39,065 bases of DNA from CAYXXZ01 sp964469165 (GTDB lineage Bacteria > Pseudomonadota > Gammaproteobacteria > Pseudomonadales > Porticoccaceae). Both the position numbers and the translations under genes were made by a program. Of the stretch, positions 23,368 to 30,444 are shown piece after piece. Under the pieces are notes generated by a model, which worked only from the letters and a program-made list of their open reading frames with translations, was not told the DNA's origin and made no database searches. The stretch spans positions 1 through 39,065 of the forward strand of contig CAYXXZ010000018.1 in the NCBI GenBank assembly GCA_964469165.1, written 5' to 3'. Position 1 is the first letter of the stretch; every line of letters starts with the position of its first letter.

Positions 23368-23442
23368 TGCTTTCCTCTCGCCATGCAACATGGATCGGTT
23401 TTCGACGACGCCGAAAAGTATTTCTGCCCTATGCTGCTTGCG

Positions 23443-24429
23443 TCACGATACGGTGGGCAGGTCGTCGTCGGCACTCGACGGTTTCGGGGCACCTCTGAAA
23501 TTCATGGCTTTTTGTCCAAGCTCCTTGAATTTTCCGGTCAGGGAATCAAGTTTATCCGCCCAGTCCTGGCGCGGCTGCTGACCATCGGTGGCTTTGAAAT
23601 AGGCCTGCATCAAACACGTCATGGCGATGGGATCTATCAAAGCAGCCTTGAGACTCCAGGCCAGCAATACCGCGATCACCACACTCCAAAAACCCGTGGC
23701 GCCGGGAAAGGCCGCCGCGATGGCAAGGGCCGGGGTGAGCATGACCAGGAATACCACGAAACTGAGCGCCCATACGATCAATGTCAGCCATATGGCATTT
23801 TTGAGGAGATTCTTGTAATTCTGCGCATACAACACCACACCATCACGGGCACCCGCCCAGGGATTTTCCTGTTTGGTGCGAATGTTATAGGCGAGAATCA
23901 CTTCATCCACATAGGTCAGCGACATATTGATGATGGCGGTGACGAACTTCAGCAAACTTTGCAGTGCCGGCACCGGCAATATGCTGCCGATGGTCATTAC
24001 TGTACCGTTGAAAACCTTGATGATGCCCTTGATGATCTGGTCGACGCCAAACAGTACCGACGACTCCACGAAGCGTTCCTTTACCACACCGGTGGCGTAG
24101 GCGATCTGCCCCTTGCCGTCCGGGATCGGCTTATCGTCGAGCAGTGACACCAACACGGCAATGTGCCCGGCCTTGACCATGTACAGCAGATATTCACGGG
24201 CGAAATAAAGCACGCCCGACACCAGCGCGAAGCCTCCCGAGGCCCCCCAGAATGCATAGCCGACAGCGTCCTCACCGCGGCCACCGACAAGATAGCCGAT
24301 GCCCCCGCCAGCCCCTGTAACCAAAATGTATGCCAGGGTGATCCCGAAATAAATCACCATTCGCAAACCGATGAAAGGCAAAGTGCGCGCCATCAGCGCG
24401 ATGGCTTTGCTGAGTTGAAAATCCCACAT
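23443..24429 (-). CDS. Conserved multi-pass membrane protein, unknown function
   Basis: A 328-residue integral membrane protein I do not recognise with confidence. It has about six hydrophobic stretches, including a glycine-rich pair (TGAGGGIGYLVGGRGEDAVG, then AFWGASGGFALVSGVLYFAR), an amphipathic middle (KERFVESSVLFGVDQIIKGI), and a C-terminal helix cluster (LTLIVWALSFVVFLVMLTPA). The segment YVDEVILAYNIRTKQENPWA followed by ARDGVVLYAQNYKNLLKNA faintly recalls choline-transporter-like (CTL/SLC44) proteins; that is only a suggestion. The tail is soluble and charged. ATG 24427-24429 has GGAGA upstream; the open frame to 24612 is not supported. It precedes the serpin gene and may be transcribed with it. 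Confidence 0.7.
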   Translation of the reverse strand: MWDFQLSKAIALMARTLPFIGLRMVIYFGITLAYILVTGAGGGIGYLVGGRGEDAVGYAFWGASGGFALVSGVLYFAREYLLYMVKAGHIAVLVSLLDDKPIPDGKGQIAYATGVVKERFVESSVLFGVDQIIKGIIKVFNGTVMTIGSILPVPALQSLLKFVTAIINMSLTYVDEVILAYNIRTKQENPWAGARDGVVLYAQNYKNLLKNAIWLTLIVWALSFVVFLVMLTPALAIAAAFPGATGFWSVVIAVLLAWSLKAALIDPIAMTCLMQAYFKATDGQQPRQDWADKLDSLTGKFKELGQKAMNFRGAPKPSSADDDLPTVS

Positions 24430-24613
24430 TGTCGTTGTTCTCCAGTAACTCGCATACACTAACGCGTGCTTGTAATTGTAGCTGCGGACGAGCACTTGCG
24501 CCCGCAGCGCTCCACGGGCGCCCCGCCTATGATGATCACCGGACCGGCGCCACGGCCTATAGGGTAGCAATGTATTGCGACAATTTGCATTTGTCTCCTG
24601 GGCTGGCATCACA

Positions 24614-24632
24614 TAAAATGCGAATCATTCTT
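24614..24632 (+). promoter_or_regulatory. Fur-box-like site of module 3
   Basis: The core AAAATGCGAATCATTCTT fits 13 of 19 Fur consensus positions. It lies 45 bases before the sigma start. The region 24430-24676 otherwise holds no gene I can support. Confidence 0.6.
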
Positions 24633-24676
24633 ATTCAAATGCTCACAAGAATACCACCGACCCCTCAGGAGACCCA

Positions 24677-25186
24677 GTGTCCAGCCCCGAGCTTGTCAGT
24701 CAAGCCAATCTGCACATGTTGTACTGCAACCATCACAACTGGTTGCGCGGCTGGCTGCGCAAACAGGTGGGCTGCTCGGAAACCGCGGCGGATCTGGCCC
24801 AGGATACCTTCATACGCATCCTGCTCAAGGAAACGACGCCGCAACTCGACAGCCCGCGCGCCTATCTCAGCACCATCGCCCGCGGCCTGATGGCCAACCA
24901 CTGGCGCCGCCAGGCGCTGGAGCAGGCTTACCTGGCGCTGCTGGCCTCGCGGCCGGAACCGCTTGTCCCCTCCGTCGAAGAGCAGCATCTGGTGCTGGAA
25001 ACCCTGCTGCAACTGGCCGAGGTGCTGGAGGGACTGCCGCGGCGGGACAAGCAGATTTTCCTGCTGGCGCGCCTGGATGGCCTGAAATATCAGGAGATCG
25101 CCGGACGCCTCGGCATCAGCCTGAACATGGTGCAAAAGGCCATGGTGCGCGCCATGCACAACTGCTACCGGCTCTTGTATGAGTGA
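24677..25186 (+). CDS. Module 3 FecI-type ECF sigma factor
   Basis: An ECF sigma factor of 169 residues. Region 2: LYCNHHNWLRGWLRKQVGCS, ETAADLAQDTFIRILL and LSTIARGLMANHWRRQALEQ. Region 4: RDKQIFLLARLDGLKYQEIA and GRLGISLNMVQKAMVRAMH. The GTG at 24677 is the best start because AGGAGA precedes it by about six bases; this is the clearest ribosome site of the four sigma genes. The stop overlaps the fecR3 start by eight bases, so translation is coupled. Expected target: receptor 3 promoter. Confidence 0.92.
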   Translation: MSSPELVSQANLHMLYCNHHNWLRGWLRKQVGCSETAADLAQDTFIRILLKETTPQLDSPRAYLSTIARGLMANHWRRQALEQAYLALLASRPEPLVPSVEEQHLVLETLLQLAEVLEGLPRRDKQIFLLARLDGLKYQEIAGRLGISLNMVQKAMVRAMHNCYRLLYE

Positions 25187-26147
25187 CGGCGCCGCGCCGG
25201 CGGACCGCCACATCGCCGAGGCCATCGGCTGGCTGGTGAAATTCGAAGCCGGCGGGCTCAGTCCCGAAGAGTCGCTCGCGTTCAATCAATGGCGCGCCCA
25301 GAGTCCCCTGCATGCGCTGGCGTGGCAGCGCCTGGGCCGGGCCAGCCAGCAATTCGCCCCGGTCGCCGGGCTGCGCAGCGAGCAAGCGCTATACAGCCTG
25401 GATGCCGCCGAACGCCGCCTGCGGCAAAAACGCCGCACGCTGAAGACCCTGGCGGCCATGGGCGGTCTCGGCGCCACCCTGTGGCTGAGCCGCGACCACA
25501 CCGGCGCGGCCCAGGCGGGCCGCTACCTGTACGGCCAGGCCCTGGCGGACATCAGCACCGCCGTGGGCGAACAGAAACACATCACCTTGGCGGATGGCGG
25601 CAAACTGACCCTCAACACCCAATCCGCCCTGGACGTGGATTTCGACGCCCGCCCCCAGCTCAGTCTGCACTTCGGCGAACTGGCCATGGAGCACAGCGGC
25701 ACGGCGCAACTGCGCGCGGGCGACGGTCTCTTCACACCAGCGGCGGGCAGCGACTTCAGCCTGTTCCGGCAGGGCGGCGACTGCACGCTGCGCGTTGTGG
25801 CCGGCCGGGTGAACTGTATTCTCGGTACCACCGCCCACCTCGTCGGCGCGGGCGAGGGCCTTGCACGGCGCGGCGGCGAGGTTGTGCGCTTCGCCGTGTC
25901 GCCCCTCAGCCTGAGCTGGCGCCAGGGCCTGCTCAGCGCCGAGCGCACGGCACTCGGCGATTTCGTGGCGCAGCTGGCGCGCTACCGGCCCGGCCACCTG
26001 AGCTGCGCCGACGAAATCGCCGCACTCACCCTGTCCGGCAGTTTTCCCATCGCCGACACGGACGCCATCCTCGAAAACCTCTGCCAGATCCTGCCGGTTC
26101 GCCAGCAGCGCCTCGGCCGCTACTGGGTGCGGCTCATGCCGGCCTGA
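25179..26147 (+). CDS. Module 3 FecR-type anti-sigma / sigma regulator
   Basis: A 322-residue membrane regulator. The cytoplasmic domain has AIGWLVKFEAGGLSPEESLA and FNQWRAQSPLHALAWQRLG; a weakly hydrophobic helix is near 88-106 (LKTLAAMGGLGATLWLS). The periplasmic FecR domain has TAVGEQKHITLADGGKLTLN and CTLRVVAGRVNCILGTTAHL, and the C-terminal domain LGDFVAQLARYRPG, LTLSGSFPIADTDAILENLC. All parts expected for signal transfer from receptor STN to sigma are present. The paired cysteines in the FecR domain (DCTLRVV, VNCIL) are unusual for the family. A 28-bp perfect inverted repeat follows 18 bases after its stop. Confidence 0.92.
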   Translation: MSDGAAPADRHIAEAIGWLVKFEAGGLSPEESLAFNQWRAQSPLHALAWQRLGRASQQFAPVAGLRSEQALYSLDAAERRLRQKRRTLKTLAAMGGLGATLWLSRDHTGAAQAGRYLYGQALADISTAVGEQKHITLADGGKLTLNTQSALDVDFDARPQLSLHFGELAMEHSGTAQLRAGDGLFTPAAGSDFSLFRQGGDCTLRVVAGRVNCILGTTAHLVGAGEGLARRGGEVVRFAVSPLSLSWRQGLLSAERTALGDFVAQLARYRPGHLSCADEIAALTLSGSFPIADTDAILENLCQILPVRQQRLGRYWVRLMPA

Positions 26148-26165
26148 GTCAAACCGGGGATGCCT

Positions 26166-26245
26166 GTAGGTTGGGCTGACGCAGGAAGCCCAACACCTGT
26201 GAGGCGCATCTACATTTTTGGGCTTCCTGCGTCAGCCCAACCTAC
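26166..26245. repeat. 28-bp perfect inverted repeat (GTAGGTTGGGCTGA family) between fecR3 and receptor 3
   Basis: Arms at 26166-26193 and 26218-26245 are exact reverse complements around a 24-base loop. Outer ends read GTAGGTTGGGCTGACGC. The same outer ends bound the element at 30281-30355, while the inner arm sequence differs. The phrase is a widespread dispersed element in proteobacteria. In RNA it would form a very stable hairpin between fecR3 and receptor 3. Confidence 0.95.
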
Positions 26246-26273
26246 GCCGCTGCGGTCGAAATGCCACCAGCAA

Positions 26274-26302
26274 AAAAATTTCAGGAACGCGGGCAGATTT
26301 TT
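26274..26302 (+). promoter_or_regulatory. Possible FecI-type sigma promoter for receptor 3
   Basis: AAAAAT (26274-26279), 17 bases, then ATTTTT (26297-26302). It lies after the hairpin and 88 bases before the receptor 3 ATG. Comparable in form to the sites before receptors 1 and 2; low information content. Confidence 0.25.
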
Positions 26303-26390
26303 TCATTTCGCGGGGCCTCCTGGTTGAGAGGGGCCGATGCGGTGTTTCACCCCGCCTCGGCAATGACATTCACCAGCCAGGAAATCACCG

Positions 26391-28874
26391 ATGTCGTCCA
26401 GCCATACCAAGAACCACAATCGCTCACAACAACGCGCACCGCGCAAACAAATCTTTCGCCCCCTGGCCCTGGCCGTCGGCCTGGGTCTGTCCGCCCTGGT
26501 GCCGACGGCGTCCGTTCACGCTGACAGCGTGCAGCAGGCCAGCCGCAACTTCCAGATCCAGGCCGGCTCCCTGGACGCCGCGCTGGCGCAGTTCGGCCAG
26601 CAGAGCGGCGTGCTGGTTTCAGTCAGCGGCGGTCTCAGCGAGAACAAGCACACCGCGGGCCTGAAGGGCGATTACGCCGTCGAGCAGGGGCTGGACGTCC
26701 TCCTGCGGGGCACCGGTTTGCAGGCCGTGCGCCAGGCGAATGACAGCTTCATCGTCATACGCTCATCGCCGCAGGCGGGGGGCGCCACGACGCTGCCGAC
26801 GGTCAGGGTCGAGGGTGTCACCGAAGGCACAGGGTCATACACCACGGGGCTGACCAACACGGCCACGCGCCTGGATCTGTCGCTCCGGGAAACACCGCAG
26901 TCCGTGACCGTGGTCACCCGGCAGCGCATCGAGGACCAGGGACTGAACGAGATCAAGGACGTGCTCCAACAGGCCACCGGCGTCTATGTCTCGCAGGGCG
27001 GCGCCCTCGGCAGCGACCTCAACACCGTCTACTCCCGTGGCTTCATGCTGGAGAACTACCAGGTGGACGGCGTGCCCCAGGGCACCCGCTTCGGCTACCG
27101 GGGCGACGTCGCCGACACCGTGCTGTTCGACCGCGTCGAAGTGCTGCGCGGCGCCAGTGGCCTGCTCAGTGGCGTGGGTGAGCCGTCCGGCGCCGTCAAC
27201 ATGGTGCGCAAGCTGCCCACGGCGGATTTCCAGGCCCATGCCACCGCCAGGTACGGCTCCTGGGATCACCACCGCGTGGAGGGTGACATCAGCGGGCCGC
27301 TCACCGCCGGCGGGCGGGTCCGTGGCCGTGTCGTCAGCGCCTGGCAGGACAGCGAGGATTTCATCGACCGTCTGGGCTTGGAAAAGAAAGTGCTGTACGG
27401 CGTGGTGGAAACCGACGTGGGCTCTTCCACCCTGGTCACCGCCGGCATCGAGTATCAGGACATCGAGACCGTCGGCGGCGACCGCGCCGGCATGCCGTTC
27501 TTCCTGCTGGACGGCAGCCCCATCGGCCTGCCGCGCTCCGCCAACGCCGGCGCCGACTGGGCCTCCGCCCTGCGGCGCAACCTGACGTACATCGCCTCGG
27601 TGGAGCATTTCTTCGACAATGGCTGGCGGCTGGAGCTCGACCTGGAACGCGCCGAGCGGCGCTACGACAATATCATGGCCGGGGCTCTACTCCTCAATTG
27701 GCTCGGCGGCATGGATTATTCGGCGGGCCGCTGGGCGGGCGACGGCACGCTCGATTCCGCCCGCTTCCACGCCATCGGCCCCTACCAGTTGCTGGGACGC
27801 GAGCACGAGTTGGTGCTGGGTGTGAGCCATTCGCACTCCGACGACGACGGCGGAAACTACAACGACGACTACTATTCCGATGATCCCCTGACGGTGGAAC
27901 AGTTCTACGACTTCGTGCGCACCGGCGGTAGCGGCTTCGGGCGCCTGGACGTGAGCGCGGCCGGCGGCGGCTCCAGAAATTACGACTGGCAGAGCGGCGC
28001 CTATCTGGCGACGCGCCTGAAACCCGCCGACGCCGTGACCGTTCTTCTCGGCGCGCGGCTCAGCAACTGGAAGACGCGCCGCGACCGCTACGATACCGAA
28101 GGCGCAGTCACCCGCGGCCCTTCGACCGAAGTGAAGGATGAAGTCACGCCCTATGCCGGCATCGTGGTCGACGTCACCGACTACCTGTCGGTCTACGCGA
28201 GCTATACCGACATCTTCAAGCCCGCCAGTCAGCGCGACGCCAACGGCGACCTGCTCGACCCCGCGGTGGGCTCCAACCTCGAGGGCGGCGTGAAGCTGGC
28301 GTTCTTCGACGACCGCCTCAACATCTCCGGCGCCTACTACCGCACGAAAAAGGACAACGTGCCCGAATACGTGCCGGGACCGGGCGGGTCGGTCAATTAC
28401 GGGCCGACCGGCGATTACGTCTACGAAGGCATCGACGGCACCAAAACAACGGGCTTCGAACTGGAAATCGCCGGACAGCTCACACCGCGCTGGGAGGTGG
28501 GAGGCGGCTACAGCCATACCGATCCGCGCGACGCCAACGGCGAGAGGCGGCTGGCCTACGTTCCCTCGGACACCTTCAAGCTGTTCAGCGCCTACAGGCT
28601 CACCGGCGTTCTCGAGGGTGTGACCGTCGGCGGCAACCTGCTCTGGCAGGACTCGCTTGAAAACGATTGCGTGGCGTCGAGTTGTTCCCATCTCGGGCAG
28701 GGCGGCGTCACCACTGTAGACCTGATGGCGGCGTACCGGATCACCTCCAACCTGTCGGCGACGCTCAACGTCAACAACCTCTTCGACAAGAGCTATTTCA
28801 ACAGCCTCGGCGGCAACGGTGTCTGGTACGGCACGCCGCGCAGCGCTTTCCTCAGTCTGCGCTATTCCTATTGA
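26391..28874 (+). CDS. Module 3 TonB-dependent siderophore receptor with STN domain
   Basis: An 827-residue outer-membrane receptor/transducer. Long signal peptide (about 1-44, ending TASVHAD), STN domain (about 48-125, FQIQAGSLDAALAQFGQQSG), TonB-box-like TLPTVRV (about 134-140), plug (LSLRETPQSVTVVTRQRIED; FDRVEVLRGASGLLSGVGEP) and barrel ending LSLRYSY. Close to receptor 1 in pattern, including the TxATxLxLSLRETPQ stretch; both have an aromatic terminal residue. Composition is uniformly GC-rich. AGGAA lies upstream of the ATG. A strong terminator follows ten bases after the stop, so the receptor is the last gene of module 3. Confidence 0.94.
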   Translation: MSSSHTKNHNRSQQRAPRKQIFRPLALAVGLGLSALVPTASVHADSVQQASRNFQIQAGSLDAALAQFGQQSGVLVSVSGGLSENKHTAGLKGDYAVEQGLDVLLRGTGLQAVRQANDSFIVIRSSPQAGGATTLPTVRVEGVTEGTGSYTTGLTNTATRLDLSLRETPQSVTVVTRQRIEDQGLNEIKDVLQQATGVYVSQGGALGSDLNTVYSRGFMLENYQVDGVPQGTRFGYRGDVADTVLFDRVEVLRGASGLLSGVGEPSGAVNMVRKLPTADFQAHATARYGSWDHHRVEGDISGPLTAGGRVRGRVVSAWQDSEDFIDRLGLEKKVLYGVVETDVGSSTLVTAGIEYQDIETVGGDRAGMPFFLLDGSPIGLPRSANAGADWASALRRNLTYIASVEHFFDNGWRLELDLERAERRYDNIMAGALLLNWLGGMDYSAGRWAGDGTLDSARFHAIGPYQLLGREHELVLGVSHSHSDDDGGNYNDDYYSDDPLTVEQFYDFVRTGGSGFGRLDVSAAGGGSRNYDWQSGAYLATRLKPADAVTVLLGARLSNWKTRRDRYDTEGAVTRGPSTEVKDEVTPYAGIVVDVTDYLSVYASYTDIFKPASQRDANGDLLDPAVGSNLEGGVKLAFFDDRLNISGAYYRTKKDNVPEYVPGPGGSVNYGPTGDYVYEGIDGTKTTGFELEIAGQLTPRWEVGGGYSHTDPRDANGERRLAYVPSDTFKLFSAYRLTGVLEGVTVGGNLLWQDSLENDCVASSCSHLGQGGVTTVDLMAAYRITSNLSATLNVNNLFDKSYFNSLGGNGVWYGTPRSAFLSLRYSY

Positions 28875-28883
28875 ATGGCCACC

Positions 28884-28914
28884 GCTCCCGCGCCTCTCGC
28901 GGGAGCACTTTTGT
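28884..28914 (+). terminator. Rho-independent terminator after receptor 3
   Basis: GCTCCCGCG (28884-28892), loop CCTCT, CGCGGGAGC (28898-28906), then ACTTTTG. Perfect 9-bp GC-rich stem with a short T-run, ten bases after the stop codon. Confidence 0.85.
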
Positions 28915-28971
28915 GACGCAGCAGGGCAAATCTCCGCCATGACTGGCCGGCAGTCTGTTGCGATTACACTC

Positions 28972-28990
28972 GATAATAATTATCATTTAT
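28972..28990 (+). promoter_or_regulatory. Fur-box-like site of module 4
   Basis: GATAATAATTATCATTTAT matches 14 of 19 Fur consensus positions, with a perfect first hexamer. It lies 76 bases before the sigma ATG. Confidence 0.7.
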
Positions 28991-29066
28991 GAAAACACCC
29001 ACAACCGCAGCCACGGCGCAACGATAGGCATTTGCCGTCAGGCGTCATCAACCCACCCGCAGCCTC

Positions 29067-29600
29067 ATGACGACGACCGCCCTCGACAACCGCCAGGACA
29101 ACGAACAGTTGTACCGGCGCCATCACAGTTGGCTGCACAGCTGGCTGTGCCGGCGCGTGGGCTGCCGTGAACTCGCCGCCGACCTCGCTCACGATACCTT
29201 TCTGCGCCTGCTGACCAAGCCGCGCCACCTGGACAACATCGACAGCGCCCGCAGCTACCTGCGTACCGTGGCCAACCGCCTGTGCATCGACATGTGGCGC
29301 CGCAAAGCCGTCGAGCAGGCCTGGCTGGAAGTGCTTGCCGCCAGACCGGAGCCCCTGGACCTGTCGCCGGAGGACCACGCCATCATCGTCGAGACCTTCT
29401 GCGAACTCGACGACATGTTGCGCCGCCTGCCCGAAAAAGTGGCTACCGCCTTCGTGCTTTCCCAGATGGAAGGACTCACCTACAAGCAGATCGCGGAAAA
29501 AATAGCGGTTTCCGAGCGCACGGTCAAAACCTGGATGGCCAAGGCCATGTTGGAATGCCTGCTGATCGAGGCGCGCTTTCACGAGGCCCTGCCGGGATGA
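29067..29600 (+). CDS. Module 4 FecI-type ECF sigma factor
   Basis: An ECF sigma factor of 177 residues. Region 2: LYRRHHSWLHSWLCRRVGCR, ELAADLAHDTFLRLLT and LRTVANRLCIDMWRRKAVEQ. Region 4: EKVATAFVLSQMEGLTYKQI with AEKIAVSERTVKTWMAKAML. The frame begins at the ATG at 29067. The stop overlaps the fecR4 start (ATGA). Unlike its neighbours it lacks an intact FecR partner: the following fecR is deleted and frameshifted. Its activity may therefore be constitutive, dead, or cross-controlled by another FecR. Confidence 0.93.
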   Translation: MTTTALDNRQDNEQLYRRHHSWLHSWLCRRVGCRELAADLAHDTFLRLLTKPRHLDNIDSARSYLRTVANRLCIDMWRRKAVEQAWLEVLAARPEPLDLSPEDHAIIVETFCELDDMLRRLPEKVATAFVLSQMEGLTYKQIAEKIAVSERTVKTWMAKAMLECLLIEARFHEALPG

Positions 29601-30254
29601 AAGGCGCCAACACCCCTGCCCTGCCTGACCACCGCGTTCTCCAGCAGGCCGCGGAATGGTTCGCCACCCTCGCCGATGAGGAGGCCAGTGAGCAGGACCG
29701 CATCCACTGGCGCGCCTGGCTCAACGGCGACCCCGAACATCAACGTGCCTGGCATTATGTCGAGCGGGTCGGCCAGCGCTTTCAGGAGGCGCAACAACAC
29801 GCCGGCCAGCGCGGCGCGGGCAGGATTCTCAACGCCACCCGCGCCAAGAGGCTGACCCGGCGCAACCTGCTGGGCGGCGGGCTGGCCTGTGCCGCGGCCT
29901 GGCTCACCTGGCACCATTCACCCTTGCCGGCGGCCACGCAATGGCTTGCCGGCGTGTGGACGGCGGATCAGCGCACAGGCGATAGCCGCCGCGCAGCCCG
30001 CGCAACGCGCGCGCCGGGCCTGGGCCAGCGGCCTGATCGTCGCGGACGATATTTCTCTTCGGGAACTGGCCGGGGAATTGTCGCGCTACCAGCGGGGTCA
30101 TCTCGGTGTCGACCCGGCGATCGCCAATCTCAAGGTGATGGGAACCTATCCCGCCGACGATCCCGGCCACGCCCTGGCGATGCTGGAAAACGCCCTGCCC
30201 ATCCGCGTCAACCACTTGCTGCCCTGGTGGGTGACGCTGGAGCCGCGCCAGTGA
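29597..30254 (+). pseudogene. Module 4 fecR, broken: periplasmic FecR domain deleted and frame shifted
   Basis: The first frame (ATG 29597) encodes a normal FecR N-terminus: LQQAAEWFATLADEEASEQD, HWRAWLNGDPEHQRAWHYVE and a helix near LLGGGLACAAAWLTWH, up to WTADQRTGD near 29985. There the expected GERR...LADGS...LNT domain is missing. From about 30010 a different (+1) frame encodes the normal FecR C-terminus: RAWASGLIVADDISLRELAG, ELSRYQRGHLGVDPAIANLK, MGTYPADDPGHALAMLEN, ending at the TGA 30252-30254. Intact FecR genes here need 945-969 bases; this one has 658, so about 300 bases are gone. Read from ATG 29597 the frame runs to 30295 (232 residues, nonsense tail). The product would keep the cytoplasmic domain and perhaps the helix but no sensor. 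Confidence 0.85.
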
Positions 30255-30280
30255 TTTCGTCCGATCCCATTGCATCCCGC

Positions 30281-30366
30281 CGTAGGTTGGGCTGAGGAAC
30301 GAAGCCCAACAATTTCAGCCTCGATGTTGGGCTTCGTTCCTCAGCCCAACCTACGGGTTTGTTTTT
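30281..30366 (+). terminator. 30-bp perfect inverted repeat plus T-rich tail between fecR4 and receptor 4
   Basis: Arms 30281-30310 and 30326-30355 are exact reverse complements (30 of 30) around a 15-base loop, followed by GGGTTTGTTTTT. Outer ends share CGTAGGTTGGGCTGA with the repeat at 26166-26245. The T-rich tail makes it a plausible terminator of the sigma-fecR transcript. Confidence 0.85.
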
Positions 30367-30444
30367 ACTTCGAGCTTCCCCTTTTTCTGATTCGCCCGTG
30401 TAAAGGGAGAAAACAGACATTCTGACCTCGAGGGAGTCTCGTCA

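Noticed and set aside
26166..26245. Inverted repeat as terminal repeats of an insertion sequence
   Set aside because: Only 24 bases lie between the arms and no transposase is present; it is a dispersed hairpin, not an IS.
27687..28940. Minus-strand open frame of 417 codons over receptor 3
   Set aside because: Antisense shadow of the receptor barrel; no motif and no ribosome site.
29282..29596. Upstream part of the 337-codon frame ending at 30295
   Set aside because: It overlaps the sigma 4 gene out of frame; only the part from ATG 29597 has FecR sequence.
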